Source of the DNA: Aquitalea palustris
GTDB lineage: Bacteria; Pseudomonadota; Gammaproteobacteria; Burkholderiales; Chromobacteriaceae
Assembly (NCBI RefSeq): GCF_003693445.1
Contig: NZ_RFAR01000021.1
Coordinates: forward strand, 1-64,000
Direction of reading: 5' to 3'
DNA: 64,000 nt
Part shown: positions 1 to 8,783 of the stretch, piece after piece
Layout: each line of letters opens with the position of its first letter
Position numbering within the stretch: position 1 is the first letter of the stretch
Notes under the pieces: model-generated
Database searches by the model: none
Seen by the model: the letters and a program-made list of their open reading frames with translations, nothing else
Told to the model about the DNA's origin: nothing
Program-made: the position numbers and the translations under genes

Positions 1-250
1 GCCAAAAGAAAGTACCCAAAGAAAAGGCGACCCGCAGCACGTCGAAACCCCGCCCCAGCCGTACCACTCTGGGCGCGGTCGGAACTTGCGGCGCGCTAGC
101 GTCGCGCCGCTTCGGACAGCCGACCGCTTAACACCCTGAGCGGCACGACTGTATCGGCTCGCGCTGACGGGAGCGGTCATTGTCCGCAAAGGTTCTAAGA
201 AAGCTCAGCTTAAAAATATCTCTCTGAAACTTCTTACTTGAAAGACTCTA
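1..250. repeat. GC-rich leader with hairpin, possible dispersed repeat
   Basis: No gene is evident here. The first ~200 bases are GC-rich and contrast with the AT-rich gene that follows. A perfect inverted repeat, GCGGCGCG at 88-95 and CGCGCCGC at 103-110 with a 7-nt loop, lies in the middle. From memory, very similar text occurs as a dispersed non-coding repeat in several proteobacteria; that is recollection, not something shown by this window. Confidence 0.35.
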
Positions 251-256
251 AATATC

Positions 257-1315
257 GTGCAACCCGTGGAAGATAGCAAAATAACCGAAATAGAGGAATT
301 CAATTCACTACCACTAAAAGACAGAATTGACATCAAGGCAAAAAAAATACAAATAATATTTCAGTCGCTATTAATTATAGGGATAACACTAACCACAATC
401 GGCACTTGGCTGCTGATGAAATTTGGAATGGCAACAGGAATTCCAATCAACATAACCGGCGAATCTTCTGGAGTATTAGGAACAATCGCCCTTTTAGGCG
501 CAGGACTTCTAGGTGCTGGCATCTTAGTACCACATCAGATGCTATCAGACAAAGAAGTAAGATCTTTTATTTCCCAAGAAAAAAATAAATTATTTATTAT
601 TTGGTATCACATACTACCTTCCACGATTATTCTTGGCGCCACAATTCATGCCCTAGCCAGCAATGCAGAGAATTTCTTCATAACCCAACTCTCTGTTTTT
701 GCTGCAACAACAGCACTTGCACTTATTCATTTCTATCTCAGCGGGGATGAAAAAAATAAAAACGCAAGCACGGCCCTATTTTTGGCGACGGTATTAAACT
801 TTGCATCATTTTATTTTGTAATAACCAACGCACTCGCAATTAGAAGTATTTACGATTTAAAAATAAATAATGATACTGACTGGATAATTTTTATTTGTTG
901 CATCCAGGCTGCCATGTCACTAATGGCAGTCATTGTATTCTACGATGCCAGGAGAAATACGAACGGGGTGATGAGCATCTCTTTGTTTACGTTTATTTGC
1001 GTGGTATGCCTTGCTCTTATACTGCAAGGTGAACGGCTCGGTGCGGTTTCGCTCATCGCAAATGGCAACGGCGGTGGGATTGCCAAGAAATTTCAAATTG
1101 ATCCAATTTTATTCAAAGACAAAAACTACTTAAAAAATATCTCAGCAATCGAAGAAAACAATACTGTGGTATTGTGCTATTGGTACGCAAATAGTGACGC
1201 ATGGTACGTTTCAATTCCAGAATCAAAGTCTGTGAAAGTATGCTCACTTGACGAAAATTTAAAACATCAAAACGGAATTATTCGCATACCTAAAAAATAT
1301 ATGGATATGCAATAG
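257..1315 (+). CDS. Polytopic membrane protein of unknown function
   Basis: A 352-residue reading frame with GTG start. It shows about seven hydrophobic segments: near residues 30-55, 65-90, 110-135, 140-160, 170-195, 205-225 and 235-255. A soluble C-terminal tail of about 90 residues follows. I recognise no family. The gene is markedly AT-rich compared with the prophage backbone and the right-hand chromosome, which suggests acquired DNA. No partner gene is adjacent; the next 1.4 kb is decayed or non-coding. The start is uncertain because no strong ribosome binding site precedes it. Confidence 0.6.
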   Translation: MQPVEDSKITEIEEFNSLPLKDRIDIKAKKIQIIFQSLLIIGITLTTIGTWLLMKFGMATGIPINITGESSGVLGTIALLGAGLLGAGILVPHQMLSDKEVRSFISQEKNKLFIIWYHILPSTIILGATIHALASNAENFFITQLSVFAATTALALIHFYLSGDEKNKNASTALFLATVLNFASFYFVITNALAIRSIYDLKINNDTDWIIFICCIQAAMSLMAVIVFYDARRNTNGVMSISLFTFICVVCLALILQGERLGAVSLIANGNGGGIAKKFQIDPILFKDKNYLKNISAIEENNTVVLCYWYANSDAWYVSIPESKSVKVCSLDENLKHQNGIIRIPKKYMDMQ

Positions 1316-1501
1316 CAAATAATAAGCTTTCGAGTTAATTGCCAGACAATTCCTCTTTGCTCACCCCTCGCGCAGACGCGGCAGGAAAAACCATCCTCGG
1401 GAGCAGGCTTCTAGTGTCTGGTCTGAATCAGGTCTGAAAATGCTATTGATACTGTTTTTATTTTTCAGCACTGCCAATTTTATGTTTCACAAAAGGCTGT
1501 G

Positions 1502-1846
1502 CTATTTGATTGGTGAAGAGTTCCATATATTCGCAACCCCCAATAAAGTCATTTCTTCAAAGCTGCATATTGCCTTTTTTTCGGTTACTTGAAGTATAAA
1601 GATGCTGAACTCACCCGATGGGCTATCATCCTGCAAGTAATGATAGCGATCTTTATTGCCATTATTCTGAAAAATCAACTTTCCTCTGCTGGAAAGTAAT
1701 TCGCACTTACCATCACCTTTGGTCGACCCTGGCAAGTAGTCAGCCATTCCAGATCGAGCATGCCAACAGATGGCCTTTGGAAGTGAGGCGGATTTTTGGC
1801 CATGCAAAGGTCCCTTCCCCACCGCCGTACGGAAGCGGCAATGCAA
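1502..1846 (-). CDS. Possible small hypothetical protein or gene remnant
   Basis: A 114-residue frame. Its C-terminal ~70 residues (around LIFQNNGNKDRYHYLQDD) have a protein-like composition; the N-terminal part looks like translated non-coding DNA. No family is recognised. It could be the 3' part of a decayed gene. Confidence 0.25.
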   Translation of the reverse strand: MHCRFRTAVGKGPLHGQKSASLPKAICWHARSGMADYLPGSTKGDGKCELLSSRGKLIFQNNGNKDRYHYLQDDSPSGEFSIFILQVTEKKAICSFEEMTLLGVANIWNSSPIK

Positions 1847-2240
1847 ATTATCGTTCGCGTAAGCAGATATTTACGAGCATAGGCAATGCCGGCCAGCAGA
1901 GCGTTGGGCTGCTGCGTAAGCCTTGGCGCGTACAGCTGGCGACGGGCCTGCGGATGGCTGCTAAGAAAAAGCCAGCAGATCAGCGAAATTCCGCTTCAGT
2001 GCTGGCATTTAGAGGTTCTGGCGGGGAGTCTGCCGAATCATGGCTTGGCAGCCACTCCCGGTAATGAATGCGACGGCTTGAGTTTTAAAGGCAGCGTCAA
2101 AAATACCGCCACATTGATGATGCTGCTCCATTTCCACACCGGGCAGCCCCTCCCTATATCGGGATCATCATGCAGCCCTCGCACCTGGTGTAGGGTTTCC
2201 GGTGCCATGCGCTTATCTGTCAGCGAGACGCCAGCGCCAC

Positions 2241-2408
2241 TTATTGCTCATGCATCCAGTCATAAAATGCCTGATCCAGCAAGAAAGTCTCATTGCCTTG
2301 CCGCAAAATCCACATCGGGCCACCACAGGGCCCAATACACCGGCCGGCGACAATGTAATCACCAGGGGGAAGGCGCAGGATTGACTCGAAGCTCGGCAAG
2401 TGCAGCAC
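2241..2408 (-). CDS. Possible 55-residue hypothetical protein or remnant
   Basis: Minus-strand frame that could start at GTG 2408 and ends at TAA 2241-2243. The residues GDYIVAGRCIGPCGGPMWIL and the aromatic C-terminal end look like a real small domain. No ribosome binding site is visible. It follows the 2432-2701 frame on the same strand, so both could derive from one decayed operon. Confidence 0.3.
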   Translation of the reverse strand: MLHLPSFESILRLPPGDYIVAGRCIGPCGGPMWILRQGNETFLLDQAFYDWMHEQ

Positions 2409-2431
2409 AGTGTGGGGGAGTAGTTATTTTG

Positions 2432-2701
2432 TCACCGGTATTTGATGGGTGATATCGGGGCGAAAGCCAATAAGCACGAGGTTATCAGCTTGATGAGGCC
2501 ATCCAGAAGGTCTTGCAAAATAATGAGCAGGAATGATTGAAGACTGACTGCATTTGCAGTGCTTTTGACACCAGACTGATCAATTTCTGCTGCGGAATGC
2601 GCAATCGAATAGGCATCATCGTTGGCGGCAGAATGCATGACGGGTGAAGGATGGAGATAGCGCGGGCCGGATTGATGAGAAAAGTCGAGTGCATCATTCA
2701 A
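2432..2701 (-). CDS. Possible small hypothetical protein, 5' end lost
   Basis: An 89-residue frame. The same frame stays protein-like upstream of the first ATG (NTDVERLKRLLNDALDF) before meeting a stop, so the natural 5' end may be missing. A helical, hydrophobic C-terminal half is visible. No family is recognised with confidence. It lies just outside the left prophage boundary, so the phage insertion may have cut it. Confidence 0.3.
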   Translation of the reverse strand: MNDALDFSHQSGPRYLHPSPVMHSAANDDAYSIAHSAAEIDQSGVKSTANAVSLQSFLLIILQDLLDGLIKLITSCLLAFAPISPIKYR

Positions 2702-2761
2702 TAGCCGCTTGAGGCGCTCGACATCCGTATTTCCGGCATGGTTGGGTGGGGCCTAGCAATT

Positions 2762-2793
2762 GGACAGGCCCTTAGACTAGTTCCAGCCTGTCC
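2762..2793. repeat. Inverted repeat near the left prophage end
   Basis: GGACAGGC at 2762-2769 is matched by GCCTGTCC at 2786-2793. It lies between the decayed region and the repressor gene, where the left end of the phage genome is expected. The following TGTCGAAAAG (around 2804-2813) contains a CGAAA core as in MuA end sites, but I found no counterpart on the right. Confidence 0.4.
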
Positions 2794-2818
2794 TTTTGGA
2801 AACTGTCGAAAAGTAGAG

Positions 2819-3217
2819 TCAGGCCACCAGCGCGTCCAGCGCCTGGGTCATGGTGTCGTAACTCCCACCCCTGGCTACATAGTCATACAGAAACGCCACC
2901 ACCATCCCGCGACGGTCTGAATGCAGCACCAGGCCGCGCTCCTGCAGCATCCGGTCCAGCACCGACTCCACCAACTGCAGCTTACCCAGGTCTAGCGTCG
3001 TGGGAATGCCCTCTGCAGCAGCAGGCACGCGGCAGGCTGCCGGCTCTGCCAGATATTGCTCGGGCAGACGATACACGCGGCGCTCCCCACCCCTTCCGGT
3101 CACCACTTCGTGATACCACTGCTCACGCTCGGCGCGGGCAATGATTGCCGGCTTCGACGTCGGCATGCCGGGAAGGCGCAGTGCTGCAATTTCACTGGCT
3201 GATAACAAATCCTGCAC
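2819..3217 (-). CDS. Mu c-type prophage repressor
   Basis: A 132-residue protein whose first ~50 residues (SASEIAALRLPGMPTSK through GRGGERRVYRLP) match the N-terminal DNA-binding domain of the transposase encoded at 4278-6353. This is the known relationship between Mu repressor c and MuA, which compete for operator DNA. The C-terminal half is helical and may oligomerise. It is transcribed leftwards, away from ner, across the operator-rich gap 3218-3427. The GTG start is preceded by an in-frame stop, so the gene cannot be longer. It is expected to hold the prophage silent. Confidence 0.85.
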   Translation of the reverse strand: MQDLLSASEIAALRLPGMPTSKPAIIARAEREQWYHEVVTGRGGERRVYRLPEQYLAEPAACRVPAAAEGIPTTLDLGKLQLVESVLDRMLQERGLVLHSDRRGMVVAFLYDYVARGGSYDTMTQALDALVA

Positions 3218-3427
3218 CTAACACTTACCTCACTTAACCGTTAAGCCTCGCCTGACACTTAAACTGTCAAAGAGCTAACAATTTGCCAATAAAGGCAACG
3301 GTTTTGCTGAATATTGGCGCAGCAGGCATAAAGTACAGAAACGGTAAGTGTTAATCACTTAACACATTGACCGTTAATTTCTTAACACTTAACGTGTTCA
3401 CACCTAATCACCGCAAAGGATTAAGGC
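3218..3427. promoter_or_regulatory. Divergent early operator/promoter region
   Basis: The 210-bp gap between the divergent repressor and ner genes is AT-rich and full of related dyads: CTTAACCGTTAAG at 3233-3245, AAGTGTTAATCACTT at 3346-3360, GTTAATTTCTTAAC around 3373-3386 and AACACTTAACGTGTT at 3384-3398. Their shared core is (A)CACTTAAC. Multiple sites of this kind are expected for the repressor and Ner, with one promoter for each direction. Confidence 0.75.
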
Positions 3428-3733
3428 ATGAACACATCTGCTGCCGTCAAAAAAACCGCACCGGACTGGCACCGTGCGGACATCGTAGCGGCCCTGCACA
3501 AACAGGGCTGGTCCTTGCGCAAGCTTTCTCGGGAAATCGGCCTGAGTTCGGGCGCACTCAACAATGCCCTGGATCGTCCCTGGCCCAAGGCTGAGCGCAT
3601 CATCGCTGCCACCATCGGCCAGCCACCGGAGGTGATCTGGCCCAGCCGCTACGAGAAGCGCCATTCTAAACCGGTTTTGCCTCCCCTGGTTTCCGCCATG
3701 GTACTGGCTGACAGCGCCAGCACCTTTGTCTGA
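3428..3733 (+). CDS. ner: Ner-like early regulator
   Basis: A 101-residue protein with the Ner/Nlp (SfsB) helix-turn-helix signature around DWHRADIVAALHKQGWSLRKL and LSSGALNNAL, ending the core with PPEVIWPSRY. Family members bind the early operator, shut off repressor transcription and moderate the early promoter. It is the first gene rightward of the operator region. A ribosome binding site (AAAGGATTAAGGC) precedes the ATG. The last ~20 residues have no counterpart in the core family. Confidence 0.85.
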   Translation: MNTSAAVKKTAPDWHRADIVAALHKQGWSLRKLSREIGLSSGALNNALDRPWPKAERIIAATIGQPPEVIWPSRYEKRHSKPVLPPLVSAMVLADSASTFV

Positions 3734-3798
3734 ATGAATCGTATGCAAGCACCACGCATTGCGCCAGCAGCACGATTCTCAACCTGGAGGAACACCTG

Positions 3799-4281
3799 GT
3801 GAGAAAACCCAATTGGAAAAGCCGCTACGCCAGCAATTTGGAAGAAGCCATCGAACTATGCGCCGATCACGCAGCTGACAAGCTGCGCCGGCCGGCAAAG
3901 GTGATGGCGGATCTGATGGGCGTCGAACTCAAAACCTACTACCGCTGGCTGGCCGAAACATCCATGCCACTTAACCGGTTGCGCCAGTTCGAAGCATTCA
4001 GTGGCGCCAGCTTCATCAGCGACTATCTCTGCTTGGCCCATGGCGACAAGGTAGTCATCCGCATTGCTAGTGGCAAAAAGGCTGACCACACCGACCTGGC
4101 CGATATCCACGCCAGCTTTGCGGATGCCATGTCATTACTTGTACGTTTCTACCAGCATGGCGAATCGCTGGACGAAACGGTGGCCGCCCTCACCTGCACA
4201 CTGTCCAAACTCGCTTATCAGCGCGAAAACATCAGTAAGAGCGGAGTGCCGGAACTAGCCCTGTTCGGTGGTGACGCATGA
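3799..4281 (+). CDS. Early HTH-type phage protein
   Basis: 160 residues from a GTG preceded by TGGAGGA. The segment KVMADLMGVELKTYYRWLAE reads as a helix-turn-helix like that of phage CII/Cox-type regulators; the rest is helical. It lies between ner and transposase A, and its stop overlaps the A start in an ATGA junction, so the two are translationally coupled. A role in early control is inferred from position and the HTH only. Confidence 0.65.
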   Translation: MRKPNWKSRYASNLEEAIELCADHAADKLRRPAKVMADLMGVELKTYYRWLAETSMPLNRLRQFEAFSGASFISDYLCLAHGDKVVIRIASGKKADHTDLADIHASFADAMSLLVRFYQHGESLDETVAALTCTLSKLAYQRENISKSGVPELALFGGDA

Positions 4282-6353
4282 ATAGCACGCGCTACAGCGC
4301 CACCGACCTGCTGGCTCTCAAACTAGCGGTATTGCCCGGCAGCAAGGTTGCCCTGCTCGCCCGTGCCGACAAGGAACTCTGGCCCTATCAGGAAGTCAGC
4401 GGCCGGGGTGGCAAGCGCCGGGTTTACACCCCGCCCGCCTATGTGGTGGAGGCCATGCAGCAGGCCCAGGTCAACAGCCTGCTCACACAGCAAGTTGCCC
4501 CAGCGCTCACTCCCGCGCCAGCAGCAACAAGCCAAGCAGAAACTACAGCGCAATCCCTCTGCGCCGATGCCCGTCTTGGCGTATTGCAGGTGCTGCAATC
4601 GCTGATGCAGCGCACCGGCTACCCCATGAAAAAAGCCGCCGCCCTGCTGCTGGACATGGCGCGGCTTGGTACGGCCAGCGAACAGCTGCAAGCCATGCTG
4701 AAACTGGCCCGTAACGAGCGGGGCCGGCCCAGCGCGGATGGGCTACCCAGCGTGCGCAGCCTGCTGCGGCTGGCTGAATACCAGCAACAAGGCCGGCTGG
4801 CTCCGGCGCAGCGCCAGCCGCAACTGACCGTGCCGCCGTGGGCAGCCAGCTTCATGCGCCATTACCAGCGCCCGGAAAAACCCACGCTGGAACACGCCTA
4901 CCGCCAGTTTGCTGTGCAATGGCAAGCCGAACAGGGCCAGGCTGACTTGCCCAGCGTGTGGCAGGTACGGCGCTTTGTCAGCAAGGTGGGCGAAATCAGC
5001 CGCCACAGCGGCCGCATGGGCGAACGCGAACTCAAAACCCTCAAGCCCTTTATCCGCCGCAGCTTTGCCGACCTATTGCCGGGCGACATCTATAGCGCCG
5101 ATGGCCACACCTTCGACGCCGAAGTGCAGCACCCGCTGCACGGCCGCCCCTTCCGACCGGAAATCACCACGCTGGTGGATATCGCCACCCGCAAGGCTGT
5201 TGGCTGGTCGGTGGGGCTGGCTGAAAGCGCGCTGGTGGTGCTGGACGCGCTGCGCGATGCCTGCCTTAAGCACGGCATTCCGGCGGTGTTTTATGTCGAC
5301 AACGGTAGCGGCTACAAAAACCAGATGATGCTGGATAGCGCCACTGGCTTCATGGCGCGCCTCGGCATCGAGATGATCAACAGCCTGCCCTACAACTCGC
5401 AGGCACGCGGGGTGATCGAGCGGCTGCACCACAGCATCTGGGTCAAGGCCGCCAAAACCCTGCCCGGCTATGTCGGCCGCGACATGGACAAGCAGGCCCG
5501 GCAAAGCAGCTTCAAGATCACCCGCCAGGCCATCCGCCAGTCTGGCACCAGCGGCAGCGCCGCCGCCATGCCACTGCTGGGCTGGGGCGACTTTGTGCAG
5601 TTTTGCGAGCAACAGGTGGCCGACTACAACGCCCGCCCGCATCGCAGCCTGCCACGCATCACCGACCCGGCCACGGGCCGCCGTCGCCACATGAGCCCGG
5701 ATGAACAATGGGCCATCCATGTCGCCCAGGGCTTTGTGCCGCACAGCATAAGCGACGATGAAGCGCGCCCGCTGTTCCGCCCGCAATTGTTGCGCACCGT
5801 GCGCCGCTGCGAAATCGAACTGTTAGGCCAGCGTTACTTTGCCCGCGCCCTGGAAGAACACCACGGCGAGCAGCTGCATGTCGGCTACGACATCCACGAC
5901 CCCAGCCGCGTGTGGGTGTACGACGCCGCCGGCCACTTTCTGTGCCATGCCGAGCTGGACGGCAACCAGCGCGACTACTTGCCGCGCAGCCTGCTGCAAC
6001 AAGCCCGCGACAAGCGCGCCCAGGGCCGCGAACGCCGCCTGCAAAACCAGCTGCAGGAAGTGCGCGCCGAACGGTACGGCCAGCCCGCCCTCACCCTGCA
6101 GGCCGACGAGGTGCTGCCCGGCCTGCGCGGCCAGGACATCGCCGGGGCGTTCGAACGCTTGCACAGCAGCCCGGCCAGCACGCCAACCGCAAAGGCGGAC
6201 GAGTTTGCCGTGCCCGCCGACCCACAACAACGCCTACAGCTGCACCGCCAGCTGACTGCCAGCGCCACCCCGCTCAGCCCGCAGCAGCAACGCTGGCTGG
6301 TCAGTTATGCCAAGAGCCACGAATACAAGGTCTTGCACCAGAAAACCGCCTGA
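4278..6353 (+). CDS. Mu-type transposase A (DDE integrase)
   Basis: 691 residues. The N-terminal 60 residues form the Mu-type DNA-binding domain shared with the repressor, followed by a helical site-specific DNA-binding part. The integrase core carries the DDE triad: D275 (in YSADGHTFD), D341 (in YVDNGSGYKN) and E381 (in ARGVIERLHH). After the core comes the Mu-type beta-barrel region and a basic glutamine-rich C-terminus that in Mu contacts B. It catalyses end nicking and strand transfer in integration and replicative transposition. All catalytic residues are intact. Confidence 0.95.
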   Translation: MNSTRYSATDLLALKLAVLPGSKVALLARADKELWPYQEVSGRGGKRRVYTPPAYVVEAMQQAQVNSLLTQQVAPALTPAPAATSQAETTAQSLCADARLGVLQVLQSLMQRTGYPMKKAAALLLDMARLGTASEQLQAMLKLARNERGRPSADGLPSVRSLLRLAEYQQQGRLAPAQRQPQLTVPPWAASFMRHYQRPEKPTLEHAYRQFAVQWQAEQGQADLPSVWQVRRFVSKVGEISRHSGRMGERELKTLKPFIRRSFADLLPGDIYSADGHTFDAEVQHPLHGRPFRPEITTLVDIATRKAVGWSVGLAESALVVLDALRDACLKHGIPAVFYVDNGSGYKNQMMLDSATGFMARLGIEMINSLPYNSQARGVIERLHHSIWVKAAKTLPGYVGRDMDKQARQSSFKITRQAIRQSGTSGSAAAMPLLGWGDFVQFCEQQVADYNARPHRSLPRITDPATGRRRHMSPDEQWAIHVAQGFVPHSISDDEARPLFRPQLLRTVRRCEIELLGQRYFARALEEHHGEQLHVGYDIHDPSRVWVYDAAGHFLCHAELDGNQRDYLPRSLLQQARDKRAQGRERRLQNQLQEVRAERYGQPALTLQADEVLPGLRGQDIAGAFERLHSSPASTPTAKADEFAVPADPQQRLQLHRQLTASATPLSPQQQRWLVSYAKSHEYKVLHQKTA

Positions 6354-6363
6354 GGACAGCACC

Positions 6364-7104
6364 ATGCACCCTACCCACACCGGCCGCATCGCCCCCATTG
6401 CCAACCTCGACCTGGTCGCGGTGGTGATGGAAAAACTGGTCAACCGCCAGGACAGCCTGCCCGGCCTGGCCGTCTACTACGGCCCCTCCGGCTGGGGCAA
6501 AACCACCGCCACCGTGGCGGTGGCCAACCGTAGCCGCGCCTATTACGTGCAACTGCGCAGCGCCTGGAGCCGCAAGACCCTGCTGGAAAAAATCCTGTTT
6601 GAAATGGGCATCAAGCCCGGCGGCACCATGCCCGCCCTGCTCGACCAGATCTGCGAACAACTGGCTGCCAGCCGCCGCCCGCTCATCCTGGACGAGTTTG
6701 ATTACTGCGCCGACAAGCACGGCATGATCGAACTGGTGCGCGACATCTACGAAGGCAGCCAGTCCAGCCTGCTGCTGGTGGGCGAAGAACAGCTGCCGCA
6801 CAAGCTCAAGCGCTTCGAACGCTTCCATGGCCGCGTGCTGTCCTGGCTGCCGGCCGCTGCGGTCACGCTGGCCGATAGCCGCCAGCTGGCCGCCATCTAC
6901 TGCCCGGACATCCCGCTGGCCGACGATCTGCTGCAGCACCTGGTCACCCTCAGCCATGGCAGCGTGCGCCGTGTGTCGGTGAATCTGGTCAATGTCTACG
7001 ACACCGCCCTGGTGGAAGGGCTGGACAGTGTGGACCTGGCCGCCTGGGGCCAGCGGCCGCTGTACACCGGCGAAGCCCCGCGCCGCCATGGCAGCGCCGC
7101 GTAA
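6364..7104 (+). CDS. Transposition protein B, AAA+ ATPase
   Basis: 246 residues from the ATG at 6364, preceded by GAGGA; an upstream in-frame ATG overlaps the transposase end and is less likely. The Walker A motif GPSGWGKTT is at 40-48 and Walker B LILDEFD is around 107-113. MuB-type ATPases coat target DNA, select targets and stimulate the transposase, and they protect DNA near the element (target immunity). It lies 10 bp after transposase A. The fold resembles the TniB/MuB clade. Confidence 0.9.
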   Translation: MHPTHTGRIAPIANLDLVAVVMEKLVNRQDSLPGLAVYYGPSGWGKTTATVAVANRSRAYYVQLRSAWSRKTLLEKILFEMGIKPGGTMPALLDQICEQLAASRRPLILDEFDYCADKHGMIELVRDIYEGSQSSLLLVGEEQLPHKLKRFERFHGRVLSWLPAAAVTLADSRQLAAIYCPDIPLADDLLQHLVTLSHGSVRRVSVNLVNVYDTALVEGLDSVDLAAWGQRPLYTGEAPRRHGSAA

Positions 7105-7114
7105 GGAGCCCGCC

Positions 7115-7756
7115 ATGAAAACCCCGCTCCCTAACCGCCTGCCCGCCCAGCTGGAACAACGCGGCGGCAAAAGCAAACGCCAGCGCATCTGGGAAATCAT
7201 CCGCGCCCGGCAACAAGACCTCAGCGCCGCCGAGCTTGCCCGCGCCAGCGGCGTGGACAGCGCCACCATCGTCAGCTACCTGCGCGCACTGGAAAAAGGC
7301 GGCTACCTGCACGCCCACAGCCCGGCCAGCGGCAATGGCAACGGCAAGCGCTATCGGCTGATGCGTGACAACGGCGTGGAAGCCCCGCGCCTGAACAAAA
7401 GCGGCCAGCCGGTCAGCCAGGGCAGTGGCAACGAAACCCTGTGGCGCACCATGCGCATTCTCGGCCAGTTCAACAGTCGCGAACTGATCCAGCATGCCGC
7501 CAGCGCCGGCATCCACATTGCCGACGACAGCGCCAACACCTATCTGCGCATCCTGTACCGCGCCGGTTATTTGCAACTGGTGGAAGCCTCGCGCCCGCTG
7601 GGCATCGGCAAGGGCAAAACCCTCAACCGCTACCGCCTGCTGCCCGGCAAATACAGCGGCCCGCGCCCGCCGATGATCCAGCGCAGCAAATGCGTATACG
7701 ACCCCAACCTGGCCAGGGTGGTCTGGCAAGAGGACATCCGCCATGACGACGACTGA
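7115..7756 (+). CDS. Early protein with two winged-helix domains
   Basis: 213 residues from the ATG at 7115, which has AAGGAG upstream. Two winged helix-turn-helix-like regions are visible: residues ~18-70 (QRIWEIIRARQQDLSAAELA ... IVSYLRALEKGGYL) and ~105-160 (TLWRTMRILGQFNSRELIQH ... TYLRILYRAGYLQLV). Early operons of B3-like transposable phages carry such proteins; their exact role is not known to me. It overlaps the next gene by 14 bp. Confidence 0.7.
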   Translation: MKTPLPNRLPAQLEQRGGKSKRQRIWEIIRARQQDLSAAELARASGVDSATIVSYLRALEKGGYLHAHSPASGNGNGKRYRLMRDNGVEAPRLNKSGQPVSQGSGNETLWRTMRILGQFNSRELIQHAASAGIHIADDSANTYLRILYRAGYLQLVEASRPLGIGKGKTLNRYRLLPGKYSGPRPPMIQRSKCVYDPNLARVVWQEDIRHDDD

Positions 7757-8090
7757 GCCGCGCTGGCTGGCTCTGCTGCGCCGCGCCGCCGCAGCCAGCA
7801 GCATTGGCCAGCTGGCCAAACGCCTGGGCTATAGCCGCACCACCCTCAGCCTGGTGCTGGCCGGCAAATATCCCGGCAACACCCGCCATGTGGCGCGCAA
7901 GGCGCTGGCGCTGCTGGACAGCCTGCACTGCCCCTGGCTGCAACAGGACATCCGCCAGGAAGACTGCCGCGCCGTGGCGCTGGCCCGTGCCCCCACCCAT
8001 CACCCCAGCAAGCTGGCCCACTGGCGCGCCTGCCAGCACTGCCCGCACCGACCCGAAGGAGAAAGCCATGATCCAAACCATGCTGCCTGA
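7743..8090 (+). CDS. XRE-type HTH early protein
   Basis: 115 residues. The segment SIGQLAKRLGYSRTTLSLVLAGKYPGN is a classic helix-turn-helix of the lambda-repressor type. The C-terminus has a cysteine/histidine cluster (CQHCPHRPEG) that could bind a metal. It overlaps the genes on both sides, which points to tight translational coupling in the early operon. Confidence 0.7.
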   Translation: MTTTEPRWLALLRRAAAASSIGQLAKRLGYSRTTLSLVLAGKYPGNTRHVARKALALLDSLHCPWLQQDIRQEDCRAVALARAPTHHPSKLAHWRACQHCPHRPEGESHDPNHAA

Positions 8091-8385
8091 CCCCACCCTG
8101 CCTCCCCATGCCCAGGACAACGCCAGCATGCTGCTGGCCGCGCTGCGCATTGCCCAGGCAGTGCGCCAGCTCACCGAGCGCGGCTTGTCGGTGGTGAGCG
8201 CCAACCTGCAGCACACCGAACGCCCCACTATCCGTATCCGCACCAGCCCGCGCTGCCAACGGCTGATCGCCAGCGGCGACGCCGTCTATTACAGCTTTGG
8301 CCACGACACCTATTTCGGCCACTACCGCCAGGGGCAGTTCCAGCTGGAAGGCTGCCGCATTGTCTGGACCGAGTTCGGCCACTAA
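8068..8385 (+). CDS. Early hypothetical phage protein
   Basis: 105 residues starting at ATG 8068, which follows GAAGGAGAAAGCC and lies inside the end of the previous gene. The longer reading frame upstream is the out-of-frame shadow of that gene. The C-terminal half (SGDAVYYSFGHDTYFGHYRQGQFQLEG) is rich in aromatics and beta-strands. No family is recognised. Confidence 0.6.
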   Translation: MIQTMLPDPTLPPHAQDNASMLLAALRIAQAVRQLTERGLSVVSANLQHTERPTIRIRTSPRCQRLIASGDAVYYSFGHDTYFGHYRQGQFQLEGCRIVWTEFGH

Positions 8386-8402
8386 GCCACCAGGAGACCA
8401 CC

Positions 8403-8783
8403 ATGAGCGACACCAACATCCCGCAAGACTACCGCCAGCTGCGCCGCCAGAAAGGGCTGAACCAGCAACAGTTCTGGAGCCGGGTATTCGTCACCCAGTC
8501 CGGCGGCAGCCGCTACGAAAACGAACGCAGCGTGCCCGCCCCGGTGGCCGAGCTGGTGCGCTTGCGCCACCAGTTGGGCATCGATACCAGCAAGATCACC
8601 CCGGCCAATGCCGACCTGGTACGCAGCCTGCTGGCTGGCGACATCGACAGCGCCATGCTGGAAGCCACCGCCCAGCGCTGCCGGCTGGTCATGACAGCAC
8701 TGGGCAACGGAGCCAGCGAACTGCTCACCCTCAGCGGCCACATCTCCCAGGTACTGGGCAACAGCAAGGAGGCGCAGCCATGA
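8403..8783 (+). CDS. HTH-domain early protein
   Basis: 126 residues. The N-terminal segment YRQLRRQKGLNQQQFWSRVF ... GGSRYENERSVPAPVAELV matches an XRE helix-turn-helix of the type that recognises operators. The C-terminal half is helical, perhaps for dimerisation. The stop overlaps the next start (ATGA). It is the last of several HTH proteins encoded in this early operon. Confidence 0.7.
   Translation: MSDTNIPQDYRQLRRQKGLNQQQFWSRVFVTQSGGSRYENERSVPAPVAELVRLRHQLGIDTSKITPANADLVRSLLAGDIDSAMLEATAQRCRLVMTALGNGASELLTLSGHISQVLGNSKEAQP

Larger units (their letters stand above)
1316..2760. other. Gene-poor, probably decayed region
   Basis: About 1.4 kb without a convincing full-length gene. Short protein-like stretches can be read on the minus strand at 1502-1846, 2241-2408 and 2432-2701, separated by stops and frame changes. 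This is what fragments of acquired genes look like after decay. The block lies between the AT-rich membrane protein and the left end of the prophage. Confidence 0.5.

Noticed and set aside
5073-5786. 237-residue minus-strand reading frame
   Set aside because: Antisense of the transposase gene, with no family features.
6301-7819. Long minus-strand frames of 322 and 276 residues
   Set aside because: Antisense of the B and winged-helix genes; low-complexity composition.
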